Of a stretch of DNA of 64,000 bases, positions 54,978 through 62,985 are shown piece after piece. This stretch comes from Streptomyces sp. LUP30 (lineage in GTDB: Bacteria; Actinomycetota; Actinomycetes; Streptomycetales; Streptomycetaceae), in assembly GCF_001746365.1 (NCBI RefSeq), contig NZ_MJAJ01000015.1:1-64000 (forward strand). Reading direction: 5' to 3'. How positions within the stretch are numbered: position 1 is the first letter of the stretch; each line of letters starts with the position of its first letter. A program made the translations under genes and the position numbers. The notes beneath the pieces were generated by a model that was not told the origin of the DNA, ran no database searches, and saw only the letters and a program-made list of their open reading frames with translations.

Positions 54978-55883
54978 ATGGCGCGACGCATCGACGTGAC
55001 CGGGGCGGGCGGCGTACGTCTGGCGGCCTGGGAGTTCGGGGACCCGCCCAAGGGGATCCCGGCGCAGTCCTCCGGCGGGCGGCAGCGGCCGGCGGAGCCC
55101 GAGCGGACCTCCGGGGTCCTGTTACTGCACGGCCTGATGGGCCGTGCCTCGCACTGGGCGTCCACCGCCCGCTGGCTCTCCGAGCGGCACCGGGCGGTCG
55201 CCCTCGACCAGCGCGGCCACGGGCAGAGCGAGAAGCCGCCGCAGGCCGCGTTCACCCGCGAGGCCTACGTCGAGGACGCGGAGGCCGCCCTCGAACAGCT
55301 CGGGCTCGCCCCGGCCGTCCTCATCGGGCACGCCATGGGCGCGCTCACCGCGTGGCAGCTCGCCGCGAAACGCCCCGACCTGGTGCGCGGTCTGGTCGTC
55401 TGCGACATGCGGGCCTCGGCGCTCGGAGCGGCCTCGCAACGCGAGTGGGCCGACTGGTTCACGTCCTGGCCGCTGCCCTTCGCCACCCTCGCCGACGTCC
55501 GCAAGTGGTTCGGCGAGGACGACCCCTGGGTGGAGCGGCCGAACCCCTCCCGGGGCGAGTTCTACGCCGAGGCGATGCACGAGTCGCCGGACGGCTGGCG
55601 TCCCGTCTTCGAGCCCGAGCAGATGCTCAAGTCCCGTGAGACCTGGGTCTACGACGCGCACTGGGAGGAACTCGCCCAGGTCCGGTGCCCGGCCCTGGTG
55701 GTGCGCGGCCTGGACGGCGAACTGGGCCGGGCCGAGGCCCAGGAGATGGTGCGCGTCCTGCCGCGCGGCGAGTACGCCGAGGTCGCCGACGCCGGGCACC
55801 TCGTCCACTACGACCAGCCGGAGGGCTGGCGTACGGCGATCGAGGCCTTCCTGGACACCGTGCTCAGCCCCGACGCCCCCTGA
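54978..55883 (+). CDS. Alpha/beta-hydrolase-fold protein lacking the nucleophile; contains a TTA codon
   Basis: 301 aa from ATG at 54978 (AGGA 4 nt upstream; GTG at 54966 possible). Fold landmarks: VLLLHGLMGRASHW, DQRGHGQSEKP, and acid/His regions VRGLDGELG and VADAGHLVHYDQP. At the nucleophile elbow, where active enzymes have G-H-S-M-G, this protein reads IGHAMGALTAW: the serine codon is GCC (Ala). Codon 49 is TTA (55122-55124), the rare leucine codon read by bldA tRNA, implying developmental control. It may be a ligand-binding pseudoenzyme. Confidence 0.88.
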   Translation: MARRIDVTGAGGVRLAAWEFGDPPKGIPAQSSGGRQRPAEPERTSGVLLLHGLMGRASHWASTARWLSERHRAVALDQRGHGQSEKPPQAAFTREAYVEDAEAALEQLGLAPAVLIGHAMGALTAWQLAAKRPDLVRGLVVCDMRASALGAASQREWADWFTSWPLPFATLADVRKWFGEDDPWVERPNPSRGEFYAEAMHESPDGWRPVFEPEQMLKSRETWVYDAHWEELAQVRCPALVVRGLDGELGRAEAQEMVRVLPRGEYAEVADAGHLVHYDQPEGWRTAIEAFLDTVLSPDAP

Positions 55884-55910
55884 GCCCGAGCGGAGCGGCC
55901 TTCGGGACCG

Positions 55911-57545
55911 TCAGCCCTTGCTCACGGCCGCCAGGATCTCCGGCAGCCGCGCCGCCGTGCGCGGCGCGGCCAGCCGCAGCCCCAGCAGCGTGACGCCCGC
56001 GCCGTACAGCGAGCCCCCCGGCAGCAGCAGCCATGTCCACGCGTCCCCGTCCTCGCTGACGTTGAGCCAGATCGTCACCGCGATGACGGGCGCGCACAGC
56101 AGCGCCGCCGAGACCATTCCGCCGAAGACCGCGATCCAGGCGAGCCCGGCCTGCCCCGGGGCGACGTTCTTGTAGCCCTCCTGCGGGATCGAGTAGGGAA
56201 AGCGCGCCGAGGTCCACGCCCCGGTCGCGAGCATCGCGCCGAGCAGCGCGAGGGACAGTCCCAGCACCTCGGGCAGCTTCGCCCAGTCGCCGAGCATCGC
56301 GGTCGTCAGCACGGTCACCGAGGTCGCGTACGGCAAGGTGATCAGCAGCAGGGCCAACGCCCGGGCGCGCAGCTCCTCGTACGCGTCCCGCGTCGACGAG
56401 ATGGTCATGGCGACCATCCAGAACGCGGAGGTGTCCTGCCCGAACTGGTTGTACATCTGGATGCCGAGCATCCCGGCGGCGAAGCACGCGAAGTAGACCG
56501 AGCCGGTGCCCTGCAGCGCGTTGAACACGGGCACGATCAGGCCGATGGCCAGCGACGTCACCCAGGCCGCCTTGGTCTTCGGATCACGCCAGACATAGCG
56601 CAGGCTGCGTTCCATCACGGTGCCGGTGCGCCCGCCCGGCAGCAGCCGGGCCGGCCCCGCCCGGCCCCGCCGCTTCTGCGCGACCGGTTCGGCTGCCTGC
56701 AGGGTCGAGCCGTCGGGCGAGGTCATCAGCCGCGTCATGCTCCGCGCCCACGCCGTCACCAGCAGGGCCAGCGCCGCCGCGCTGACGGCGAGCTGCGCGG
56801 CCGCCACGCCGTAGTCGCCCTCGCTCACCGAGTCCACCGCGCCGACCGCCGACGCGGGCGGCAGCCACCGCAGCACGGCCGCCGTCGGATCGAGCTCCCC
56901 CAGACCGGACGTGCCGAGCCGCTGCACCCCGAAGTTGACGACCTGCACCCCGACCGCGATGACCAGTCCGCTCAGCACCGCCAGATCGCGCCCCTTGCGG
57001 CTGGTCAGCAGCCGGATGTTGGCGGTGGCCACGGCCCGCGCCAGCGCCACGCACACCAGCAGCGCGAGCGCCACGGCGAGCACGCCCACCGTCCACGCCG
57101 CCGCTCCGTGCGCCACCGACACCACCGATCCGGCCAGTATCAGCAGCGTGAGCGTCGGCCCGATGCCCACCAGCGAGGCCACCAGCAGCGCCCGCACCAG
57201 CGGCAGGGGGCGCAGCGGCAGCATCACCAGCCGGGTGGGGTCGAGCGTCTCGTCGCCGCTGGGGAAGAACAGCGGCATCACCGCCCACCCCACACCGAAC
57301 ACCGCGACCAGCAGCACCACCAGCGACACCGCGTGCGCGTGTCCCCGCAGGGCGATCAGTCCGAGCAGCAGCAGCGCGGCGAACAGCAGGGTGAGGACGG
57401 CGGAGGCGACGTACGCGGCCCGCCGGCCGCTCGACTGCCGCAGCCCGTTGCGCAGCAGTGACAGCTTCAGCCGGACGACGGTGGCGACGAGGCCGGGCGC
57501 GGAGGCGGTCGTGGCGGGGGCCGGCGTGCCGGCGCGGGTGCTCAA
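55911..57545 (-). CDS. ABC transporter permease subunit
   Basis: 544 aa from TTG at 57545, which overlaps the ATPase stop (TTGA). A GTG further in (VVRLKLSLLRNGLRQ) is an alternative. About twelve hydrophobic helices; the loop after TM3-4 (FFPSGDETLDPTRLVMLPLR) and central RSLRYVWRDPKTKAAWVTSL are typical of the actinobacterial ABC-2-like large permease. It forms an exporter with the overlapping ATPase. The substrate is not deducible. Confidence 0.88.
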   Translation of the reverse strand: MSTRAGTPAPATTASAPGLVATVVRLKLSLLRNGLRQSSGRRAAYVASAVLTLLFAALLLLGLIALRGHAHAVSLVVLLVAVFGVGWAVMPLFFPSGDETLDPTRLVMLPLRPLPLVRALLVASLVGIGPTLTLLILAGSVVSVAHGAAAWTVGVLAVALALLVCVALARAVATANIRLLTSRKGRDLAVLSGLVIAVGVQVVNFGVQRLGTSGLGELDPTAAVLRWLPPASAVGAVDSVSEGDYGVAAAQLAVSAAALALLVTAWARSMTRLMTSPDGSTLQAAEPVAQKRRGRAGPARLLPGGRTGTVMERSLRYVWRDPKTKAAWVTSLAIGLIVPVFNALQGTGSVYFACFAAGMLGIQMYNQFGQDTSAFWMVAMTISSTRDAYEELRARALALLLITLPYATSVTVLTTAMLGDWAKLPEVLGLSLALLGAMLATGAWTSARFPYSIPQEGYKNVAPGQAGLAWIAVFGGMVSAALLCAPVIAVTIWLNVSEDGDAWTWLLLPGGSLYGAGVTLLGLRLAAPRTAARLPEILAAVSKG

Positions 57546-58309
57546 CGGCCCGCTCCGCCCAGCCAGTCGAGGTCGGAGCCGGTGTCCCGGCCCTGCGCCC
57601 CGACGAGTTCGAGGAACGCCCGCTGCAACGAGGGCGCCGCCCCCCGCACCTCCTCCAGTGTGCCGTGCGCCCGGATGCGCCCGGCCGCCATCACCGCCAC
57701 CCAGTCGCACAGCGACTCGACGAGCTCCATCACATGGGAGGAGAACACGACCGTCGCCCCGGACGCCGTGTACCGCTCCAGCACGCCCCGGATGATCTGC
57801 GCGGACACCGGGTCCACGCCCTCGAACGGCTCGTCGAGGAAGAGCACTTCCGGGTTGTGCAGGAGCGCCGCCGCGAGCCCGATCTTCTTGCGCATGCCGG
57901 TCGAGTAGTCGACGACGAGCTTGTGCTGGGCGCCGGCCAGGTCCAGGACGTCGAGCAGCTGTGTGGCGCGCTTGTCGACCTCGGCGCCGGGCAGCCCCCG
58001 CAACCGGCCGCTGTAGGCCAGCAGTTCACGCCCGGACAGTCGTTCGAACAGCCGCAGCCCCTCGGGGAGGACCCCGATCCGGGCCTTCACCTCGACGGGA
58101 TCCCGCCACACGTCGTGCCCGACGACCTCGACGGACCCCTGATCGGGCCGCAGCAACCCGGTCACCATCGACAGGGTGGTGGTCTTCCCGGCTCCGTTCG
58201 GTCCGACCAGCCCGATGAACTTCCCCGAGGGCAGGTCGAGATCGATCCCGGCGACGGCGACCTGCTGACCGAACCGCTTCCAGAGGTTGCGCACGCGTAC
58301 GGACGTCAT
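57542..58309 (-). CDS. ABC transporter ATP-binding protein
   Basis: 255 aa, ATG at 58309. Walker A GLVGPNGAGKTTTLSM (about 33-48), signature DYSTGMRKKIGLAAALL, Walker B VLFLDEPFEGVDP, H-loop SSHVMELVE. The signature SxG is present as S-T-G-M rather than LSGGQ, common in ABC-2 exporters. Its stop overlaps the permease start, so the two are coupled. Upstream is the prim-pol protein gene (34 bp gap, same strand). Confidence 0.94.
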   Translation of the reverse strand: MTSVRVRNLWKRFGQQVAVAGIDLDLPSGKFIGLVGPNGAGKTTTLSMVTGLLRPDQGSVEVVGHDVWRDPVEVKARIGVLPEGLRLFERLSGRELLAYSGRLRGLPGAEVDKRATQLLDVLDLAGAQHKLVVDYSTGMRKKIGLAAALLHNPEVLFLDEPFEGVDPVSAQIIRGVLERYTASGATVVFSSHVMELVESLCDWVAVMAAGRIRAHGTLEEVRGAAPSLQRAFLELVGAQGRDTGSDLDWLGGAGR

Positions 58310-58343
58310 GCACGAACCCTACGCATGCGGCTGAGGGCGCGCC

Positions 58344-58997
58344 CTACCGATCCCGCCCGCACGCGTAGGCGAGCGGCGAGATCAACTCCTCGGCGTCCGG
58401 CAGCCACCGGTTCGCGGCGGTCGGCCGGCAGGCCCACTGCACGGCCCCCCTGGACCCGAACCGGGTGGGCGGCGCGGCCACGTACGTGCCCTCGCCGAGC
58501 GTCACGAGATCGAGGGCGCCCAACGACCAGCCCAGTTTGCGCACCAGGTCCGGCAGCTTCGCCGACGCGCCCGGCAGCACGAAGAACTGCATGCGCCGGT
58601 CCGGCGTCAGGGTCACCGGTCCGAGCGTCAGTTCCATGCGCTCCATCCGGGCCAGGGCGAGAAACCCGGCCGTCTCCGGCACGGAGATCGCGTCGAACGT
58701 GCGCCCGGTCGGCAGCAGGATCGAGGCGGTCGGCTGCTTCTGCCACATCCGGCGTGCGACCGTCGCACTGCCGGTGGCCTGTGTCGCCCAGTCCGGGCGG
58801 GCGGGGTGCGCCCCAGGGGCGGCACACGCACCGTCGCCGCAGGAGCAGAGCTGCACCCCGTCGACGGCTTCCAGCCAGGTGCCGGGGAACACGTCCCAAT
58901 GACGTTCCTCGGCGTAGCGAACAGCGGTCTCGAGCAGCGATTCCCCGCGCTGCTTCGGGATTTGAGTGGCTTCGGCGCCCGCGATGGTCTCTTCCAC
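58344..58997 (-). CDS. Stand-alone prim-pol (bifunctional primase/polymerase N-terminal) domain protein
   Basis: 217 aa from GTG at 58997; GTG at 59006 and 59021 are alternatives, and TAGAGT just upstream could be a -10 giving a leaderless mRNA. RGESLLETAVRYAEERHWDV and CSCGDGACAAPGAHPARPDW are the opening of the actinobacterial prim-pol family (Cys cluster, G-x-H-P). The later part lacks the D-x-D catalytic acids I would expect (only AISVPETAGFLAL), so polymerase activity is doubtful. It may be a DNA-binding relic of the fold. Upstream of the ABC ATPase on the same strand. Confidence 0.8.
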   Translation of the reverse strand: MEETIAGAEATQIPKQRGESLLETAVRYAEERHWDVFPGTWLEAVDGVQLCSCGDGACAAPGAHPARPDWATQATGSATVARRMWQKQPTASILLPTGRTFDAISVPETAGFLALARMERMELTLGPVTLTPDRRMQFFVLPGASAKLPDLVRKLGWSLGALDLVTLGEGTYVAAPPTRFGSRGAVQWACRPTAANRWLPDAEELISPLAYACGRDR

Positions 58998-59175
58998 GAT
59001 GAACACAACTCTAGCGGTCACCAGGGGTTACGCCCGCCCGAATGCGCGGGGGAGGAGCATCGATTCGGCGTCCGGGGCGCATGGGTGCATGGGCGGGGGC
59101 GCGCGGGAGGAACGGGCGCGGGAACGGGTAACCAGATAGCGGGGGTGACTTCCGCCGGTATCCCGGCATTCTCCG

Positions 59176-59235
59176 CATTGCCCGTCATTGCTCTTCATTG
59201 CCCGTCAATGCTCGGTATTACCCGGCAACCATCAG
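59176..59235 (+). repeat. Three 20-bp direct repeats upstream of the NsdA-like regulator
   Basis: CATTGCCCGTCATTGCTCTT, CATTGCCCGTCAATGCTCGG and the diverged TATTACCCGGCAACCATCAG follow head-to-tail in an AT-richer stretch about 145-200 bp before the ATG at 59379. A two-helical-turn period suits cooperative protein binding on one DNA face. Confidence 0.7.
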
Positions 59236-59378
59236 CAATCCTCACATGCCTCGCATTTTCGGTCGATCCGTGGGGCATTGATCTGCTCGGCCGGAACTTT
59301 TCGGTGGAAGACACGTCAACTCGGTGTGTGGGCGGGCACCCGCCGCCCCGGTCACCGCAGCCACAGGGGGTAGTGCCC

Positions 59379-60764
59379 ATGGCCGCAAGGCCGCTAGTCG
59401 CGCGGCAGCCGAACGAACGGCTGCAGGCGCTCATCCAGGAGGCGGGGTGCTCGAACGCCGGGCTCGCCCGCCGCGTCAACATGTGCGGCGCCGAGCACGG
59501 TCTCGACCTGCGCTACGACAAGACGTCCGTGGCCCGTTGGCTGCGCGGACAGCAGCCGCGTGGACGCGCTCCGGCGATCATCGCGGAGGCGCTGGGCCGC
59601 AAGCTCGGCCGGACGGTCACCATCGACGAGATCGGCATGGCCAACGGCAAGAACCTCGCGTCGGGCGTGGGTCTGCAGTTCTCGCCGACGGTGCTGGGGG
59701 CCATCGAGCAGGTCTGCGAACTGTGGCGCAGCGACGTGGGCCGGCGCGACTTCCTGTCGGGCTCGTCCGTGGCCGCCTCGGCTCTGGTCGAGCCGAGCCG
59801 CGACTGGCTGATCTCCTCGCCCGACGCCCAGGTGGCGCGGTCTGCGGGCCCCCGGGTGGGCCCGTCCGACGTGGCGGCCGTCAAGGCGATGACGCAGGCG
59901 CTGGTCGACCTCGACCACCAGTACGGCAGCGGGCATGTGCGCCCGGTCGTCGTGCACTACCTCAACAGCGTCGTCTCGGGCCTGCTCGCCGGCTCCTACC
60001 GGGAGGCGGTGGGACGCGAACTCTTCGCGGCCGTCGCCCGCTTGACGGAGCTCGCCGGGTACATGGCCGTCGACACCGGTCAACCCGGCCTCGCCCAGCG
60101 CTACTACATCCAGGCGCTGCGGCTGGCCCAGGCGGCCGGCGACCGCGGGTACGGCGGCTACGTCCTCGCCGCCTCCATGAGCCACCTCGCCGCCCAGCTC
60201 GGCAACCCGCGCGAGATCGCCCAGTTGGCGCGGGCGGCGCAGGAGGGAGCGCGCGGGCGGGTGACCCCGCGCGCGGAGGCGATGTTCCTCGCGGCGGAGG
60301 CGCGCGGGCACGCCCTGCTGGGCGACGCCCGGGGCGCGCAGGCGGCTTCCGGGCGCGCGGTGTCGGCGCTGGAGGCGGCGGACCCGGCCGCCGGGGACGA
60401 CCCGGCCTGGATCGCGCACTTCGACGAGGCCTACCTGGCCGACGAGTTGGCGCACTGCCACCGCGACCTGGGCCAGGCCGAGGCGGCCGCGCGCTGCGCC
60501 GAGCAGTCGCTGGCCGGACATCCGCCGAGCCGTGCCCGGCGGCGCGCGATCGGGTACGTCCTGCTGGCGACCGCGCAGGTGCAGCAGCGCGAGATCGAGC
60601 AGGCCTGCAACACCGGCCTGAAAGCGGTCGAGTTGCTGGGGACGCTCCGCTCCAACCGGGGCGCGGAGTACCTGGAGGACCTCCAGCAGCGGCTGGAGCC
60701 GTTCCGTGAGGAGTCGGTGGTGCGGGAGTTCGGGGCGCGGCTGGAGTTGCAGACCGCGGCGTGA
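59379..60764 (+). CDS. NsdA-like regulator with HTH-type N-terminus and TPR-like repeats
   Basis: 461 aa from ATG at 59379 (AGGGGG 8 nt upstream). The N-terminal domain (about 8-75: RLQALIQEAGCSNAGLARRV, TSVARWLRGQQPRGRAPAII) is the XRE-like module of Streptomyces NsdA-type developmental regulators. The remaining 300 residues are alpha-helical TPR-like repeats (QRYYIQALRLAQAAGDRGYG, RAEAMFLAAEARGHALLGDA, CHRDLGQAEAAARCAEQSLA). NsdA itself represses sporulation and antibiotic production; this is a paralogue-type protein, so the exact role is inferred. Confidence 0.85.
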   Translation: MAARPLVARQPNERLQALIQEAGCSNAGLARRVNMCGAEHGLDLRYDKTSVARWLRGQQPRGRAPAIIAEALGRKLGRTVTIDEIGMANGKNLASGVGLQFSPTVLGAIEQVCELWRSDVGRRDFLSGSSVAASALVEPSRDWLISSPDAQVARSAGPRVGPSDVAAVKAMTQALVDLDHQYGSGHVRPVVVHYLNSVVSGLLAGSYREAVGRELFAAVARLTELAGYMAVDTGQPGLAQRYYIQALRLAQAAGDRGYGGYVLAASMSHLAAQLGNPREIAQLARAAQEGARGRVTPRAEAMFLAAEARGHALLGDARGAQAASGRAVSALEAADPAAGDDPAWIAHFDEAYLADELAHCHRDLGQAEAAARCAEQSLAGHPPSRARRRAIGYVLLATAQVQQREIEQACNTGLKAVELLGTLRSNRGAEYLEDLQQRLEPFREESVVREFGARLELQTAA

Positions 60765-60766
60765 AC

Positions 60767-60811
60767 GGACGGGGCGCCGTTGCGTGAACGTGCGGGGAAC
60801 GGCGTCCGTCC
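60767..60811 (+). terminator. Imperfect hairpin after the NsdA-like gene
   Basis: GGACGGGGCGCCGTT (60767-60781) pairs, with one bulge, to AACGGCGTCCGTCC (60798-60811), immediately after the stop. Confidence 0.55.
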
Positions 60812-60975
60812 GCACGACGGCGACGGATACAGCGCACGGCGCTCCGGATCTGTTACGGACGTCACTGCCCGGCCCTGAAGCGGCAGGTCACGTTCTGAGC
60901 TGCGTGGCACGGGGTTCCGGGGACCCGGTAGCGTGAGCCGACGATTCCGAAGGTCCCCCATTCGTAGGAGTCCCG

Positions 60976-62880
60976 GTGACGCAGAGTGGACAGGGCGAGG
61001 AGCCCTCGGCGCAGCCCGCGCGCGAAGGCATCGTGCTGCCCTCCGACGGTGGGGAACCCCTGCTGCCGGGAACGACCCCGAGCGTGCCGCGGCCGGGAGC
61101 CCGGCCGGGCCCGCAGCCAGGTCCGCAGCAGGGCGAGCACTCCGGCGGGTACGGCGCTCAGCAGTACGGACAGCCGGACCCCGGGCGCCAGGAGTACGGG
61201 CGCCAGGAGTACGGGCAGCAGGAGTACGGGCAGCAAGGGCAGCAGGAGTACGGGCAGCAAGGTCAGCAGGAGTACGGGCAGTCGCCCTACGGTCCGCCCG
61301 GACAGCAGCCGCAGCCCGGACAACAGGACTACGGCCGCCAGGACTTCGGGCAGCAGGCCCCGTCCGGCGGGCAGACCTGGGGGCAGCCCTGGGGGTCCGA
61401 CCGGCAGGCGCCCGCCGCGCAGCAGTCGGCCCAGGGCTGGCCGCTCCCGGCGGACCAGCCGGCCCCGGCGCACCAGCAGGGCCACCAGGGGCAGGCCGGG
61501 CAGCAGGACCGGTGGAACGCCTCGCAGGAGCCCTGGGACGGCGGCTCCCGGGCGGGCGCCGGCCCGCTCCCGCCCGAGGGCGCCCCGGCCCGGGGCGGCG
61601 CGACGTACGGCCAGGGCGCGCCCCTGCCGCCGGCCGTGGCCTCGGCCGACGAAGGCGCCACCCAGTACATACCGCCCGTACCGGCCGCCCCGGCCGACGA
61701 GGGCGCGACGCAGTACATACCGCCGGTCCCCGCCGACGAGGGGGCGACCCAGTACATACCGCCGGTCCCCGCGGACGAGGGCGCGACGCAGTACCTTCCG
61801 CCGGTCGCTCCGGGGGCGATGCCGCCCGAAAGCCCGGCCGAGTCGACCCATTTCCTGGGGCGCGCCCCGCGGAACGCTCCGGGGCCGATGCCCGGTGCGG
61901 GCGCCTTCCCCGGCGCACAGCAGGGCGCACACCCCGACTCCGAGGCCACTCAGTACATTCCGCCCGTCCCGGGCCAGGGCGGCGGGGACGGGCAGCCGCC
62001 CGCCGGGTTCGAGAACCTCTTCCGCGGCGGCCCGGGAGACGACGGCCAGGCCGGGTCCACGCAGCAGCTTCCGCGGTTCAGTGAGCCGGACGTCCCTGTA
62101 CACGGCGCCCGGCAGGGCTACGGGGCCGGGCCCGCCGCCCGCTCTCCGCAGCCCGCCTACGCCCAGCCCGCCTACGCCCAGCCCGGCGGCCCGGCGGCGG
62201 GCGGGAGACGCGGGGCCTATGACGACGGTGGCGACGGCGGAGACGGCCGTCGCCGCTCGCGGGTGCCGCTGTTCGTGGCGATCGGCGTGGCGCTGGCGGC
62301 CCTCGGCATCGGCGCGGGCGCGATGCTCGCGGGCGGCGGCGGGGACAAGGCCGGCGACGGCAAGACCGTCGCCGCGTCGGCCCCCGTCTCCGGTGACTCC
62401 GGGGCGACCTCCACCGACGCGGCCCGCCAGCAGGCCGTCGAACTGGACAAGCTGCTGGCCGACAGCGGCAGCAGCCGGGCCAGCGTGATCAGCGCGGTGG
62501 CCGATGTGAAGGGATGCGACAACCTGTCGCAGGCCGCCACGGATCTGCGGGACGCGGCCGGGCAGCGCGCGGGCCTGGTCACGAAGCTGTCCGCGCTGAA
62601 GGTCGACCGGCTGCCGGACCACGCCGCGCTGACCGCCGCTCTCACCAAGGCCTGGCAGGCGTCCGCGTCGGCGGACGACCACTACGCCGCCTGGGCCGAC
62701 CAGGTCAACGGCGACAAGAAGAAGCACTGCAAGAAGGGCTCGGCCCGCGCCACCGGCGAGGCGCAGGCGGGCAACCGGGCGAGCGGCACCGCCAGCGCCC
62801 AGAAGAGCCAGGCCGCGAAGCTCTGGAACGAGATCGCGAAGAAGTACGAGCTCACGCAGCGCGGGCCCACCCAGCTGTAG
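60976..62880 (+). CDS. Repeat-rich single-pass membrane protein (YGQQ and TQYIPPVP repeats)
   Basis: 634 aa from GTG at 60976 with AGGAG 7 nt upstream. Residues 58-115 are Gln/Tyr/Gly repeats ([12 protein letters not shown]). Residues about 225-275 hold four [12 protein letters not shown]-type units, with a fifth [11 protein letters not shown] near 325. One TM helix ([20 protein letters not shown], about 436-455) follows a basic RRRSR. The outer domain of about 180 residues is helical with two Cys and a Lys-rich tail. The long disordered cytoplasmic part with repeated Thr-Gln-Tyr motifs suggests a phospho-Thr docking or scaffold protein. Function unknown. Confidence 0.85.
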   Translation: MTQSGQGEEPSAQPAREGIVLPSDGGEPLLPGTTPSVPRPGARPGPQPGPQQGEHSGGYGAQQYGQPDPGRQEYGRQEYGQQEYGQQGQQEYGQQGQQEYGQSPYGPPGQQPQPGQQDYGRQDFGQQAPSGGQTWGQPWGSDRQAPAAQQSAQGWPLPADQPAPAHQQGHQGQAGQQDRWNASQEPWDGGSRAGAGPLPPEGAPARGGATYGQGAPLPPAVASADEGATQYIPPVPAAPADEGATQYIPPVPADEGATQYIPPVPADEGATQYLPPVAPGAMPPESPAESTHFLGRAPRNAPGPMPGAGAFPGAQQGAHPDSEATQYIPPVPGQGGGDGQPPAGFENLFRGGPGDDGQAGSTQQLPRFSEPDVPVHGARQGYGAGPAARSPQPAYAQPAYAQPGGPAAGGRRGAYDDGGDGGDGRRRSRVPLFVAIGVALAALGIGAGAMLAGGGGDKAGDGKTVAASAPVSGDSGATSTDAARQQAVELDKLLADSGSSRASVISAVADVKGCDNLSQAATDLRDAAGQRAGLVTKLSALKVDRLPDHAALTAALTKAWQASASADDHYAAWADQVNGDKKKHCKKGSARATGEAQAGNRASGTASAQKSQAAKLWNEIAKKYELTQRGPTQL

Positions 62881-62886
62881 TCCCCG

Positions 62887-62979
62887 CCCGGCCGGTCGGC
62901 GTGCCCGGCCGGTCGGCGTGCCCGTCCGGCCGGTGTCCCGCCCGCCGGGCCGGGCCGGTGTCCCGCCCGCCGGGCCGGG
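62887..62979. repeat. Two short tandem repeats between convergent genes
   Basis: A 17-bp unit CCCGGCCGGTCGGCGTG occurs twice (62887-62920). A 25-bp unit beginning CCGGTGTCCCGCCCGCC then occurs twice (62930-62979), with a partial third copy. GC-only sequence able to form several hairpins, so it may act as terminator. Confidence 0.85.
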
Positions 62980-62985
62980 CCGGTG

